Source: Flavobacteriaceae bacterium CRH
GTDB taxonomy: Bacteria > Bacteroidota > Bacteroidia > Flavobacteriales > Flavobacteriaceae
DNA length: 64,000 bases
Reading direction: 5' to 3'
Assembly (NCBI GenBank): GCA_001507425.1
Contig: LMAJ01000002.1
Location: 124,001 to 188,000 of the forward strand
Of the stretch, positions 26,458 through 35,483 are shown piece after piece. A program made the translations under genes and the position numbers. A model generated the notes under the pieces. That model saw only the letters and a program-made list of their open reading frames with translations. It ran no database searches and was not told the origin of the DNA. The stretch's first letter is position 1, and every line of letters begins with the position of its first letter.

Positions 26458-27732
26458 TTATAGTCCTGTTGCCATCGTTTTTAATCCTCTTTCTCCAATT
26501 AGATTTTTTCTAACGGTAAGACTGCGGTATAATGCAACCGGATTTAATGCTGCGCCGGAACGCAAACGAGCTTCAGCTACTAAAGCGCGAACATCGGTAC
26601 GGAAGGCGTTTTGCAGAATTTCCTGTGCTTTAACCACATCATTTTCATCCTGTGCAATTTCCAATGCTTTTCTGTCTACCAAAAGTGCCTGCGCATACGC
26701 AATCATAATGGCTTCAACTGATTGCAATAAATCTTCTAAAGGATCTTTGATGTTGTGAGAAGCATCGATCATCCAGCCTAAATCTTTGGCGTGATTCATT
26801 CCTCTGGCGTCCATTCCTTCTACAAGTTCATTAAAAATCAGGAATAATTGGTATGGTTTTAAAGCTCCGGCTGTTAAATCGTCATCGCCATATTTGGAGT
26901 CATTAAAGTGGAAACCTCCTAATTTGTTTTCCATTAATAATAAAGAAACTATTTGCTCAATATTTGCATTTGGCAAATGATGTCCTAAATCGACTAATGT
27001 CTGCGCCTTATCGCCTAATTTTTTTACATACGAATATGACTGTCCCCAATCGGCCACTGTCGTTGAATAAAAATTAGGCTCAGCACATTTATATTCTAAA
27101 AATAATTTCCAGTTTGAAGGCAATGCATCGTATATTTCTTCTAAACTTTCTAATGTATTTTGGTATGCTTTACGGAAATTTAATTGTCCCGGAAACGAAG
27201 ATCCGTCTGCTAACCAAACGGTTAACGATTCTGATCCTAATTCAATTCCGTGTTTGATAACTTCTATGTTATGCGCGATTGCTTGTTTACGAATCGCTTT
27301 ATTTGCGTTTTGTAAAGAACCAAATTTATACGAATGCTCCTGGTTTGCCTGATCCTGAAACGTATTCGAGTTCATGGCATCAAATTTTAATCCGTGTTGT
27401 CCGGCTAAATTTTTAATGGCTTGATAATCTGTTGGAATATCCCACGGAATATGTAGAGAGATTGCTCCGGAAGCATTGTTTAAAGCGTGAAGCAAACCTA
27501 CATCTTCGATTTTTTCTTCTAATGATCTTGGTTCTCCGCCTCCTGCAAAACGTCCGAATCGTGTTCCTCCTGTTCCTAAAGCCCAAGACGGAATTGCGAT
27601 TTGAAAATCGATTAATTTTCGAATAATTAATTCTGTTTCAACAACTTCTGATGCTGTATACGCCAATTTATTTTGGTGTTTTTTTAATAACTCATCATTA
27701 TGAGATTCTATTTTGTTTGATCCAATTAACAT
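26458..27732 (-). CDS. rhaI: L-rhamnose isomerase, RhaI (Pseudomonas-type) family
   Basis: A 424-residue TIM-barrel isomerase converting L-rhamnose to L-rhamnulose. Start taken at 27732 (MLIGSNKIESHN); the frame upstream encodes a hydrophobic extension not seen in the family. Visible: ALGTGGTRFGRFAGGGEPR near the N-terminus and the metal-site segments LEYKCAEPNFYSTTVADWG, LVDLGHHLPNANIE and GGFHFNDSKYGDDDL, which hold the expected Glu, Asp and His ligands. It differs from enterobacterial RhaA, with which it shares reaction but little sequence. Confidence 0.9.
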   Translation of the reverse strand: MLIGSNKIESHNDELLKKHQNKLAYTASEVVETELIIRKLIDFQIAIPSWALGTGGTRFGRFAGGGEPRSLEEKIEDVGLLHALNNASGAISLHIPWDIPTDYQAIKNLAGQHGLKFDAMNSNTFQDQANQEHSYKFGSLQNANKAIRKQAIAHNIEVIKHGIELGSESLTVWLADGSSFPGQLNFRKAYQNTLESLEEIYDALPSNWKLFLEYKCAEPNFYSTTVADWGQSYSYVKKLGDKAQTLVDLGHHLPNANIEQIVSLLLMENKLGGFHFNDSKYGDDDLTAGALKPYQLFLIFNELVEGMDARGMNHAKDLGWMIDASHNIKDPLEDLLQSVEAIMIAYAQALLVDRKALEIAQDENDVVKAQEILQNAFRTDVRALVAEARLRSGAALNPVALYRSLTVRKNLIGERGLKTMATGL

Positions 27733-27803
27733 ATTTTTTTCTTTTAATGGAATTACAATGCTAAATATATACATTGAATTCCTGTTTTACTTAAAAAATT
27801 AAT

Positions 27804-27940
27804 TAAACACATAGAAACATAGACTTTATACTTTCGAAAAAAGAAATCAAAAAGAAACTAGTTTCTCACACATAGCTATGTTTGTTAATGCAAGTGAAAC
27901 GCCTTTATTCACTTTTATAAGCTATGTTTCTATGTGTTTA
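27804..27940. repeat. Dispersed intergenic element, copy 2
   Basis: 137 bp with terminal inverted repeats, TAAACACATAGAAACATAG at the left and CTATGTTTCTATGTGTTTA at the right. The inner part holds GAAACTAGTTTC, CACATAGCTATG and TGTTAATGCAAGTGAAACGCC. It fills the rhaEW-rhaI gap. Same orientation as copy 1. Confidence 0.8.
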
Positions 27941-27961
27941 AAATCACACCCAAAGGTTTAT

Positions 27962-30103
27962 TTATCTATAAAAACCCATTGATACTCCGCCGTCTACGTT
28001 TAGTGCGTTTCCTGTTGACTTACTCAACAATCCTCCTGTAAACGCAAAACACGCATTGGCAATATCATCAGGCAATATGATTTCGTTTAATAAGGTACGT
28101 TTGGCGTAGTATGCCGGTAATTCTGCTACCGTAATACCATACGCTTTGGCTCGTCCTTCTGCCCAGCCTCCAGACCAAATGTTGGAGTCTGAGATTACGG
28201 CATCTGGATTTACAGTATTTACACGGATTTTATCCGGTCCCAATTCTGCTGCCATCAGGCGTGTTAAATGTGCCTGTGCTGCTTTCGCTGATCCGTAACC
28301 TGGGTTGTTTGGCCCTGCAACAACAGCATTTTTCGATACGATGTTTACAATATCACCTCCAAATCCCTGTTTGCGCATTACTTCTATTCCGGCTTTTGAA
28401 ACAATAAATTGTCCTTTTACCAGAATGTCGTACAATCTGTCCCATTCTTCAAGGCTATGTTCCGCTATCGATTTTGAGATGCTAATTCCGGCATTGTTCA
28501 CAATAATATCAGCTCCACCAAAAGCCAAACAAGCCTGGTCTAATGCTTTTTCTGTACTTGCTTCGTTTGTTACATTTAGCAGTGTACTTGAAATCGCATC
28601 TTTTCCGAAGGTTTTAATAAAGTCGGCTGTTGCTTCTTCCAATCGTTCTTCGTTGATGTCATTTATCACGACACAAGCACCTTCCTGAGCAAATTTCTTG
28701 GCAATTGCTTTTCCTATTCCTCCGGCTGATCCGGTAATTATGGCAACTCTTCCTGAAAGTGCTTTTGGTTTTGGCATTCTTTGCAATTTAGCTTCTTCGA
28801 GTAACCAATATGCAATATCAAAAGCTTCCTGATGTGGAAGTGAAGTATATTCCGATACGGCTTCTGCACCTTTCATTACATTAACAGCATTCACATAATA
28901 TTCTGATGCCAGTCTTGCCATGGTTTTATCTTTGGCAAAAGTGAACATTCCAACTCCGGGATATAAAATTACCACAGGATTTGGGTCGCGCATTGCAGGT
29001 GAATTATCTTTTTTGCATTTGTTGTAATAATCCCTGTACATCGCTCTGTAGGCTTCAAAAGCAGGTTGCAATTTTGCTTTGATGGCATTTACATCTGATA
29101 AATCTTCGTTTGGATCAAGTTCTAAAACAAGCGGACTTATTTTAGTTCTTAAAAAGTGGTCCGGACAAGATGTTCCAAGTGGAGCCAGTTTTTCAAGATC
29201 ATTAGAATTGATGAATTCCAAAACTCTTTGATCATCCGTATAATGTCCAATCATCTGGCGCTCTGACGAGCAGAATCCTCTTAAAATTGGAGCTACTTTT
29301 GCTGCTTTTAGTTTTCTTGCTTCTTCAGGCAGGCTTTCTATTTTTTGTCCTCCAAAAACAGGACGTTTTTTTCCGTAGTTATTCTCCAGATATGTTGCAC
29401 ATTTCTCAATTACTTCAAGGGTATTGATGTAACTTTCGTATGCTGTATCGCCCCAGGTGAAAAGTCCGTGAGAACCCAACATGATGCCTTTTAGTTTTTT
29501 GCCTTTTTTTTCTGCTTCTTCCAAGCAAGATCTTAACTGAAGTCCCAAATCGAAACCCGGGCGCTGCCAGCCTACCCAGCCGATTTCGCCATCAAATAAT
29601 TCTTCGGTGATTTTTGCTCCGTCTTTGGCTGCTGCGATTGCAATGGCCGCATCGGGATGCAAATGGTCAATATGTTTGAAGGGTAAAAATCCGTGTAAAG
29701 GTGTGTCGATTGATGGCGCTTTTGAAGCCAGATCAAAAATACAATGGTTGAACAATTCTACCATTTCATCTTCGAATTCGATGCCTTTGTAAACGTTTTC
29801 AAGATTGCGTAATCGGTCTAAATACAATGCAGCACAACCTGATTTTGTTAATGTTCCGATATCACCTCCCGAACCTTTGATCCACATTACCTCTGAACTT
29901 GCTCCGGTTAACGGATCTTTATCAGTAATTTTTACCGAGGTGTTTCCGCCTCCGTAATTTGTTAATCGCAAATCGGCTCCAAGTAAATTAGAACGATAAA
30001 TGAAAAGCCCAACTTCATCTCCTGCCAATGCGGCCGCTTTAGACTCATCCCAAAGATAGCTTACATGCTTAAAATTCATATCTACAGTATTTTTATTCGA
30101 CAT
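27962..30103 (-). CDS. rhaEW: Bifunctional L-rhamnulose-1-phosphate aldolase / L-lactaldehyde dehydrogenase
   Basis: A 713-residue fusion. Residues about 1-430 form a class II aldolase domain with zinc-site histidines in DTPLHGFLPFKHIDHLHPDA and GSHGLFTWGD; it splits L-rhamnulose-1-phosphate into DHAP and L-lactaldehyde. Residues about 450-713 are a short-chain dehydrogenase: nucleotide loop ITGSAGGIGKAIA, NNAG, and catalytic Y-G-S-A-K, expected to oxidise lactaldehyde to lactate. This two-domain protein is known as RhaEW (YuxG type). Its product fits the lutABC genes downstream in the same cluster. Confidence 0.93.
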   Translation of the reverse strand: MSNKNTVDMNFKHVSYLWDESKAAALAGDEVGLFIYRSNLLGADLRLTNYGGGNTSVKITDKDPLTGASSEVMWIKGSGGDIGTLTKSGCAALYLDRLRNLENVYKGIEFEDEMVELFNHCIFDLASKAPSIDTPLHGFLPFKHIDHLHPDAAIAIAAAKDGAKITEELFDGEIGWVGWQRPGFDLGLQLRSCLEEAEKKGKKLKGIMLGSHGLFTWGDTAYESYINTLEVIEKCATYLENNYGKKRPVFGGQKIESLPEEARKLKAAKVAPILRGFCSSERQMIGHYTDDQRVLEFINSNDLEKLAPLGTSCPDHFLRTKISPLVLELDPNEDLSDVNAIKAKLQPAFEAYRAMYRDYYNKCKKDNSPAMRDPNPVVILYPGVGMFTFAKDKTMARLASEYYVNAVNVMKGAEAVSEYTSLPHQEAFDIAYWLLEEAKLQRMPKPKALSGRVAIITGSAGGIGKAIAKKFAQEGACVVINDINEERLEEATADFIKTFGKDAISSTLLNVTNEASTEKALDQACLAFGGADIIVNNAGISISKSIAEHSLEEWDRLYDILVKGQFIVSKAGIEVMRKQGFGGDIVNIVSKNAVVAGPNNPGYGSAKAAQAHLTRLMAAELGPDKIRVNTVNPDAVISDSNIWSGGWAEGRAKAYGITVAELPAYYAKRTLLNEIILPDDIANACFAFTGGLLSKSTGNALNVDGGVSMGFYR

Positions 30104-30165
30104 TTTTGATATTATATATTTGGTTGTCTATTGTGTACTTATAAATCCATTGAGCGCAATTAATT

Positions 30166-30303
30166 TTAACACATAGAAACATAGATTTTGTTAACTAAAA
30201 ATAGACGTTTCACTTGCATTAACAAACATAGCTATGTGTTAGAAACGAGTTTCTTTTAATATTCTTTTTCTAAAAAATAACATCTATGTTTCTATGTGTT
30301 AAA
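30166..30303. repeat. Dispersed intergenic element, copy 3 (inverted)
   Basis: Same terminal inverted repeats, TTAACACATAGAAACATAG and CTATGTTTCTATGTGTTAA. The inner block (GTTTCACTTGCATTAACAAACATAGC) is the reverse complement of that in copy 2, so this copy is inserted the other way round. It fills the rhaT-rhaEW gap. Confidence 0.8.
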
Positions 30304-30331
30304 CATTTTTCATGAACTTAACTCAACTAAT

Positions 30332-31381
30332 TTATAATGAATTTCCTATTCCGACTAAAACAATCGAAAACATAATCAGCCCAATTCCCCACAAAAAAGT
30401 ATTGAAGGTTTTTTTAGAAACTCCACTCCATTCTTTCAAATAAAATCCCCAGAAATTGGCAGTTAAAATGATAGTCGACATGTGCAGAATCCAGGAGCTG
30501 GCTCCGTTTCCTAGTTTACTTTCGCCCATTCCGTAAAAGAAAAATTGTAGAAACCACATGGTTCCGGCGAGCGCAGAAAAAAGGATGTTTTTTGTAATAG
30601 GTGTTTGTTTATTAGTATAATCGCTAAATGTTTTATTCTTAAAATTAAGATACAAACACCAAATAAAGTTCGTTGTAAGTCCGCCCCAAAGTAAAACGAT
30701 ATAAGTTACATTATTCTGAAAAAGCGGATTGCAACCTGATACTACGGCAGCTTCAGCCATAGGTTTTCCGGCTTCGATTCCATAATTAAAAAATGAACTT
30801 AAAATTCCTGATACTACCGCAATAATAAGTCCTTTTACCAGATTAAAATCTTTGTCTTTATTTTCGTGTCCTACTGCAAAATCTTTTTCTTTTAGAATTC
30901 CGGCTTTCCCTGAAATCGCAATTCCCAAAAGACAAACCGCAACACCTAGTAAAACTAATTGTCCTCCGGTGCTTTGAAGCATATCGGTAAAAGAAATTTT
31001 TCCTTCAGTTGGATGAAAATTATAATAAATAGAAGGAACTAAAGCTCCAAAAGCGGAACAAAAGCCCAGTACTATGGAATTTCCTAATGACATTCCTAAA
31101 TACCTAACGCCCAGCCCGTAAGTCAAACCTCCAATTCCCCAAATAAGTCCCATGGAGAAAGTAAAGGCTTTAATTGTAGGAGAAGCTGCAGCAATAATTT
31201 CTGCAAAATTCGGAATTGTTAAATAAGCAGCAATTGGCGGTACGATAAGCCAGGAAAAAAAACCTCCTACGAGCCAGTAGCTTTCCCAAGCCCAACTTTT
31301 AACTTTTTTGAATGGCATATAAAAACTCCCTGAAGAAAATCCTCCTATGGAGTGAAAAATAATTCCTAATAATGATTCCAT
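30332..31381 (-). CDS. rhaT: L-rhamnose/H+ symporter
   Basis: A 349-residue integral membrane permease with about ten hydrophobic spans, of the RhaT family in the drug/metabolite transporter superfamily. Family traits: SIGGFSSGSFYMPFKKVKSWAWESYWLVGG at the start, described here by its ends, WGIGGLTYGLGVRYLGMSLG in the middle and a glycine-rich C-terminal half. It takes up the L-rhamnose released by periplasmic enzymes. First gene of the minus-strand cluster, with the 18-bp operator-like motif 69 bp upstream of its start. Confidence 0.93.
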   Translation of the reverse strand: MESLLGIIFHSIGGFSSGSFYMPFKKVKSWAWESYWLVGGFFSWLIVPPIAAYLTIPNFAEIIAAASPTIKAFTFSMGLIWGIGGLTYGLGVRYLGMSLGNSIVLGFCSAFGALVPSIYYNFHPTEGKISFTDMLQSTGGQLVLLGVAVCLLGIAISGKAGILKEKDFAVGHENKDKDFNLVKGLIIAVVSGILSSFFNYGIEAGKPMAEAAVVSGCNPLFQNNVTYIVLLWGGLTTNFIWCLYLNFKNKTFSDYTNKQTPITKNILFSALAGTMWFLQFFFYGMGESKLGNGASSWILHMSTIILTANFWGFYLKEWSGVSKKTFNTFLWGIGLIMFSIVLVGIGNSL

Positions 31382-31449
31382 TTATAATTTATTTGTGGTT
31401 ATGCGATAGTTAATCTCGTTTTGTAAAATAAGAAAATGTAAAAAACAAA

Positions 31450-31467
31450 ACTATCCTGTACTATCCT
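31450..31467 (-). promoter_or_regulatory. Operator-like motif, rhaT copy
   Basis: On the rhaT sense strand the site reads AGGATAGTACAGGATAGT, the best match to the consensus shared with four other upstream regions and with 63897-63914. It lies in the region between divergent rhaT and the GntR regulator gene, so it could control both. A weak -7 (TATTTTAC, 31430-31423) lies 19 bp downstream in the rhaT direction. The remaining 31468-31746 is AT-rich with no other feature I can support. Confidence 0.65.
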
Positions 31468-31746
31468 TTAATTTATATGTTAAATACACCTGTTATTGCA
31501 AAGAAGAGTATCTTTAAATTGAAAAAATAAATTTAAAATTTCTATTTTAGCAATCGATTTCGCAATTACTAAAATCTCATTTATTTGATGAATAAAAAAT
31601 CAGATTAGAAATTCGGAAAGATAAAATAAGACTATTCTTGTTATTTAAATATCATTGTAACAGTCGTTTGTTAGCTCAAAACTATTTATAAAAATATAAT
31701 TTAAAATTGCGTTTTATAAAAGAATCGTAATTTGAAAAACAAAAAC

Positions 31747-32787
31747 ATGATCAAACTTATCAAGATAGATGAAGATTCAAGAGTTCCTAAATACAAACAA
31801 ATTGTAGACTCCATTTTGCAAAATATTGCCAACGGAAATTTGAAAATAAATCAAAAAATACCTTCTATTAACAGTTTTAGTGAAGAATTTTATATGTCAA
31901 GGGATACGGTAGAGAAAGCTTATAATATTTTAAAAGAGCGAAAAATAATTTCATCTATTCGAGGAAAAGGCTACTATATTACCCGCACAAAGCTTGAATC
32001 TAAAGTCAATATATTGTTTTTGTTTAATAAACTGAGTGCGTATAAAATGAAAACGTACAACTCATTTATTAATACCGTGGGCGCAAATGCTCATGTAGAT
32101 TTACATATCTATCATTGCGACGAAACCTTGTTTTTGAACCTATTAGACAAATTTGAGGGGGTTTACGATTATTATGTAATCACAACACACTTTAAGACAG
32201 ATGAACTGAAACATTTGAGTTTTACGGACGATGTTGTAAAAGCGATTCAAAGAATTCCGCAGGAAAAACTGGTTATCATGGATAATATTAAATTATCTAT
32301 GGAAGGCGAGGTTATCAAAATATATCAGGATTTTGAAAATGATATTTACAATGCCTTAAAGGAAGGAATTGCTAAAATATCTAAATACAAACGATTGATT
32401 TTAATCTATCCTGAAAAAGCGGTTTATCCTTATCCCAGAAGGATTTTGCACGGATTTAAAAAGTTTTGTGTGGAGCACGAAATTAATTTTGAGATTCTAA
32501 GCGAGGTTTATGATGATATGATTTTGAAAAAAGGCGATTTATTTATTACCATTGAAGAATCGGATCTGGTGAATTTAATGAAACAAATTCGCGATGAAGA
32601 GTATGTTTTGGGCAAAGATATTGGCGTGATTTCGTATAATGATACACCTCTGAAAGAACTTTTGGGAATAACCGTAATGTCAACGGATTTTAATGTTATG
32701 GGAGAAACTGCTGCGCGAATGATTCTGAATAAAGAAAAAGGATCGGTTAAAGTACCTTTTAATTTTATTGACAGGAATTCGATTTAG
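31747..32787 (+). CDS. GntR-family regulator with LacI-type sugar-sensing domain, candidate rhamnose/rhamnogalacturonan regulator
   Basis: 346 residues. Start taken at ATG 31747 (MIKLIKIDEDSRVPKYKQI) rather than the TTG five codons upstream. N-terminal winged helix typical of GntR (about 8-78): VDSILQNIANGNLKINQKIPSINSFS, MSRDTVEKAYNILKERKII and GKGYYI, here given as parts. The rest (about 85-346) is a periplasmic-binding-protein-like effector domain (DIGVISYNDTPLKELL, VMGETAARMI). Divergent from rhaT, so it probably senses rhamnose or an intermediate and binds the shared 18-bp motif. It is not an AraC-type RhaR/RhaS. Confidence 0.85.
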   Translation: MIKLIKIDEDSRVPKYKQIVDSILQNIANGNLKINQKIPSINSFSEEFYMSRDTVEKAYNILKERKIISSIRGKGYYITRTKLESKVNILFLFNKLSAYKMKTYNSFINTVGANAHVDLHIYHCDETLFLNLLDKFEGVYDYYVITTHFKTDELKHLSFTDDVVKAIQRIPQEKLVIMDNIKLSMEGEVIKIYQDFENDIYNALKEGIAKISKYKRLILIYPEKAVYPYPRRILHGFKKFCVEHEINFEILSEVYDDMILKKGDLFITIEESDLVNLMKQIRDEEYVLGKDIGVISYNDTPLKELLGITVMSTDFNVMGETAARMILNKEKGSVKVPFNFIDRNSI

Positions 32788-32995
32788 GAATTTGTGAAGT
32801 TATTGAATGCTGATTTCTTATCCTTTATAATTATTCTAAGGGATTCATCTGCTGTTAACTATATATAAAATTGAAGTTATTCCTGTTAATGTAGTGTAAA
32901 AATTCGATTAAACTACTCCAAATAATTTTCTAAAAACAGACCATTAAACTAATAATCAATTAGTTATTAAATTAATTATTCTGCATCAATATCTT

Positions 32996-33031
32996 TTGTA
33001 ACCTTATATCTAAAAATTATATTTAATTTTG
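32996..33031 (+). promoter_or_regulatory. Candidate promoter of the sensor-kinase/exopolysaccharide operon
   Basis: TAATTTTG (33024-33031) matches the -7 consensus TAnnTTTG and ends 19 bp before the hybrid kinase ATG. A TTTTG lies upstream at 32994-32998, with a spacing of 25 bp, a little longer than usual. Confidence 0.45.
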
Positions 33032-33050
33032 CAATTCACTTTTTGACAGA

Positions 33051-35039
33051 ATGAATAGTAAAGATCAACCCATACCACATAACGAAATACAGCGTCTTGC
33101 AGCACTAAAACGTTATAATATTCTTGACTCGCTTCCTGAGAATGCTTTTGATGATGCCACAAAACTCGTTTCTTATATTTGTGGCGTGCCCATTGCGCAT
33201 ATTTCCTTTATAGACGAGAACAGGCAATGGTTTAAATCTGAAATTGGAGTTGGCGTATCTGAAGTACCCAGAGAAATTACTTTCTGCAGATATGCTATTA
33301 TGGATACTGAAATGCTTGAAGTACCGGATACTCATTTAGACGATCGTTTTAAAGATGATGATAATGTTACAGGTGGTTATAAAGTAAGATTTTATGCTGG
33401 TGTTCCCCTTACAACACCTGATGGTTACAATATAGGAACTATTTGTGCTGTAGACCATGTTTCTAAAGAACTTAATGAAAATCAGAAGAATGCGCTTTCA
33501 ATTATTGCAAAGCACGTCATAAATCTATTAGAATTAAGAATTAAAAATATTGAACTAAATGTTCAGAAAAAAATTGCTGAACGCGCAATACATGCAAAAG
33601 ATAGTTTTCTTGCCAATATGAGCCATGAGATCAGAACACCTCTGAATGCTATTATTGGTTTTACAGACCTTCTTGCCCAAACAAAATTAGACACTAATCA
33701 AACTGATTATATTGATAGTGTACAAATTGCAGGAGAAAACCTGCTCCTTATCGTAAATGATATTCTGGATCTTTCTAAAATAGAATCAGGTAATTTAACT
33801 ATTGATGCTCAGCCATTCAATTTACAAAAAACACTTAAGCATATTTATAACCTGCTAAAGGTAAAAGTTTCTTCAGGTGTTGAATTTAATTTGTTTCTGG
33901 ATGCCGATTTGCCTGAAATGGTAATTGGCGATCACGGAAGACTAAATCAAATATTAGTTAACCTTACAGGTAATGCACTTAAATTTACTAAAGAAGGTGA
34001 AGTTACTGTTTCTGTAAAAAAAGTGGACGAAACTGATGATGAATATTCAATTCGGTTTTCAGTTAAAGATACCGGAATAGGCATACCCAACAACAAGCTT
34101 AAAACTATTTTTGACCGATTTACGCAAGCAGAAGAAAGCACTACGCGAAGATTTGGCGGTACTGGGCTTGGTCTTAGTATTGTAAAACAGCTTGTTGAAT
34201 TGCAAAAATCCGAAATTCACATAAAAAGCCAACAAGGACGAGGTTCTGAATTTTTCTTTGTACTTAATTATAAAAAAGCAAATCAAACGGAAACAGAGAT
34301 TAAAACAGTATCAGAAGAAAATTTAGGTAAACTAAAAATATTGCTTTGTGAAGACAATCTTTTAAATCAAAAACTCGTTAAAAGCGTTATTGATAATTTT
34401 GGATTTGAATTGGATATTGCTGAAAATGGTGAAACAGGAATAGCGCTTTTATCAAATAATAAATATGACCTGGTACTGATGGATCTTCAGATGCCTGTTA
34501 AAGACGGATACCAAACGACAGAATATATTAGGAATGAAATGAATTTAGCCATTCCTATTATTGCCATGACGGCACACTCACTTGCCGGCGAACAGGAACG
34601 CTGTTACAGTGTAGGAATGAATGCTTATGTGCCAAAACCTTTTAAGCAGGGAATGCTTTTAGAGGCAATAAAAAAAGTACTAAGCAAAGATATTCAGCTT
34701 GCGCAGAAGCGAAAACTGGATTTGTCTTATTTGGATGAAATGTCCTGTGGTGATGCAAAATTTAAACAGGAAATGATCGATATTTTTGTAGAGACAATTC
34801 CAAATCAGGCGGCTCAACTCGAAAAAGCTTTTCATGAGAATAACATTGAAAACGTTAAAAAATTGTCGCACCATATGAAATCAAGTTTAGATATATTTTT
34901 GCTTAATGACCTTTCTAACTCTTTATCTGTTGTAGAAGAAGAAGCTTATATTGGAGCATTTACTTCTGAAAGTGCGGATAAAATAAATATAATACATTGT
35001 GGGATCGTTGAAGTAGTTAAAATTTTGAAGGAGCTATGA
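33051..35039 (+). CDS. Cytoplasmic GAF hybrid histidine kinase with receiver and Hpt domains
   Basis: A 662-residue multi-step phosphorelay protein with no signal peptide or membrane span. Order: GAF domain (about 25-165; DENRQWFKSEIGV and FYAGVPLTTPDGYNIGTICAVD), HisKA (about 185-250; phospho-His in ANMSHEIRTPLNAIIGF), HATPase (about 295-410; NLTGNALKF, DTGIGIP, FGGTGLGLSIV), receiver (about 425-545; acceptor Asp in LVLMDLQMP, KPF) and C-terminal Hpt (about 560-660; HHMKSSLD). It therefore holds every relay station except the final receiver, which the next gene supplies. First gene of a five-gene unit. Confidence 0.93.
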   Translation: MNSKDQPIPHNEIQRLAALKRYNILDSLPENAFDDATKLVSYICGVPIAHISFIDENRQWFKSEIGVGVSEVPREITFCRYAIMDTEMLEVPDTHLDDRFKDDDNVTGGYKVRFYAGVPLTTPDGYNIGTICAVDHVSKELNENQKNALSIIAKHVINLLELRIKNIELNVQKKIAERAIHAKDSFLANMSHEIRTPLNAIIGFTDLLAQTKLDTNQTDYIDSVQIAGENLLLIVNDILDLSKIESGNLTIDAQPFNLQKTLKHIYNLLKVKVSSGVEFNLFLDADLPEMVIGDHGRLNQILVNLTGNALKFTKEGEVTVSVKKVDETDDEYSIRFSVKDTGIGIPNNKLKTIFDRFTQAEESTTRRFGGTGLGLSIVKQLVELQKSEIHIKSQQGRGSEFFFVLNYKKANQTETEIKTVSEENLGKLKILLCEDNLLNQKLVKSVIDNFGFELDIAENGETGIALLSNNKYDLVLMDLQMPVKDGYQTTEYIRNEMNLAIPIIAMTAHSLAGEQERCYSVGMNAYVPKPFKQGMLLEAIKKVLSKDIQLAQKRKLDLSYLDEMSCGDAKFKQEMIDIFVETIPNQAAQLEKAFHENNIENVKKLSHHMKSSLDIFLLNDLSNSLSVVEEEAYIGAFTSESADKINIIHCGIVEVVKILKEL

Positions 35040-35117
35040 TAAAACAAAAATTAAGTATAGCTTTACGATAATTACCAATGTTGTAAGATTATTTGCCCTA
35101 TACAAAAATTTAAACCA

Positions 35118-35483
35118 ATGAGAATAATTTTAGCAGAAGATAACGATATCCTACGCAAATCATTATCTTTTTTTTTAGAATCTAAAGGATTTACTGTTGA
35201 CCAATTTTCTGATGGTAAAGAAGCACTGGAAGCCATCGAAGCAAATAGCTACGACCTGATATTAACCGATATAAATATGCCCGGCATAAGCGGAATGGAA
35301 ATTACGCAGTATGTAAGACAAACCATTGGCTCTGATATTCCGATCATTATACTTACTTCTTCAGGAGTAGAACAAACCGAACTCGATTCTTTTGATATAG
35401 GTGCAAACGAATTTATTGCCAAACCTGTTAGTCCGAATGTGCTGTTGGTGAGAATTAATAAATTACTAAATACACGCGCTTAA
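35118..35483 (+). CDS. Single-domain response regulator
   Basis: 121 residues, one receiver domain only: acidic AEDND at the N-terminus, phosphoacceptor Asp in LILTDINMPGISG, Thr in ILTSSG, Lys in AKPVSPN. There is no output domain, so it should act by protein contact. It follows the Hpt-containing kinase and overlaps the YaiO gene by one base (TAATG), so it is a good candidate for the terminal receiver that controls the synthase encoded downstream. Confidence 0.93.
   Translation: MRIILAEDNDILRKSLSFFLESKGFTVDQFSDGKEALEAIEANSYDLILTDINMPGISGMEITQYVRQTIGSDIPIIILTSSGVEQTELDSFDIGANEFIAKPVSPNVLLVRINKLLNTRA

Noticed and set aside
27775-27795. ATTCCTGTTTTAC upstream of rhaI as an operator copy
   Set aside because: Core only, no arm pairing, and the gene is inside the rhaT unit rather than at its start.
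30166-30303. Terminator or riboswitch between rhaT and rhaEW
   Set aside because: The long hairpin is a copy of a repeat found elsewhere between unrelated genes, including in the opposite orientation, so it is not a rhamnose-specific RNA element.
32870-32900. TTCCTGTTAATGTAG as another regulon operator upstream of the hybrid kinase
   Set aside because: Only the ACAGGA core matches; both arms and the second half-site fail, and the genes have no link to rhamnose.
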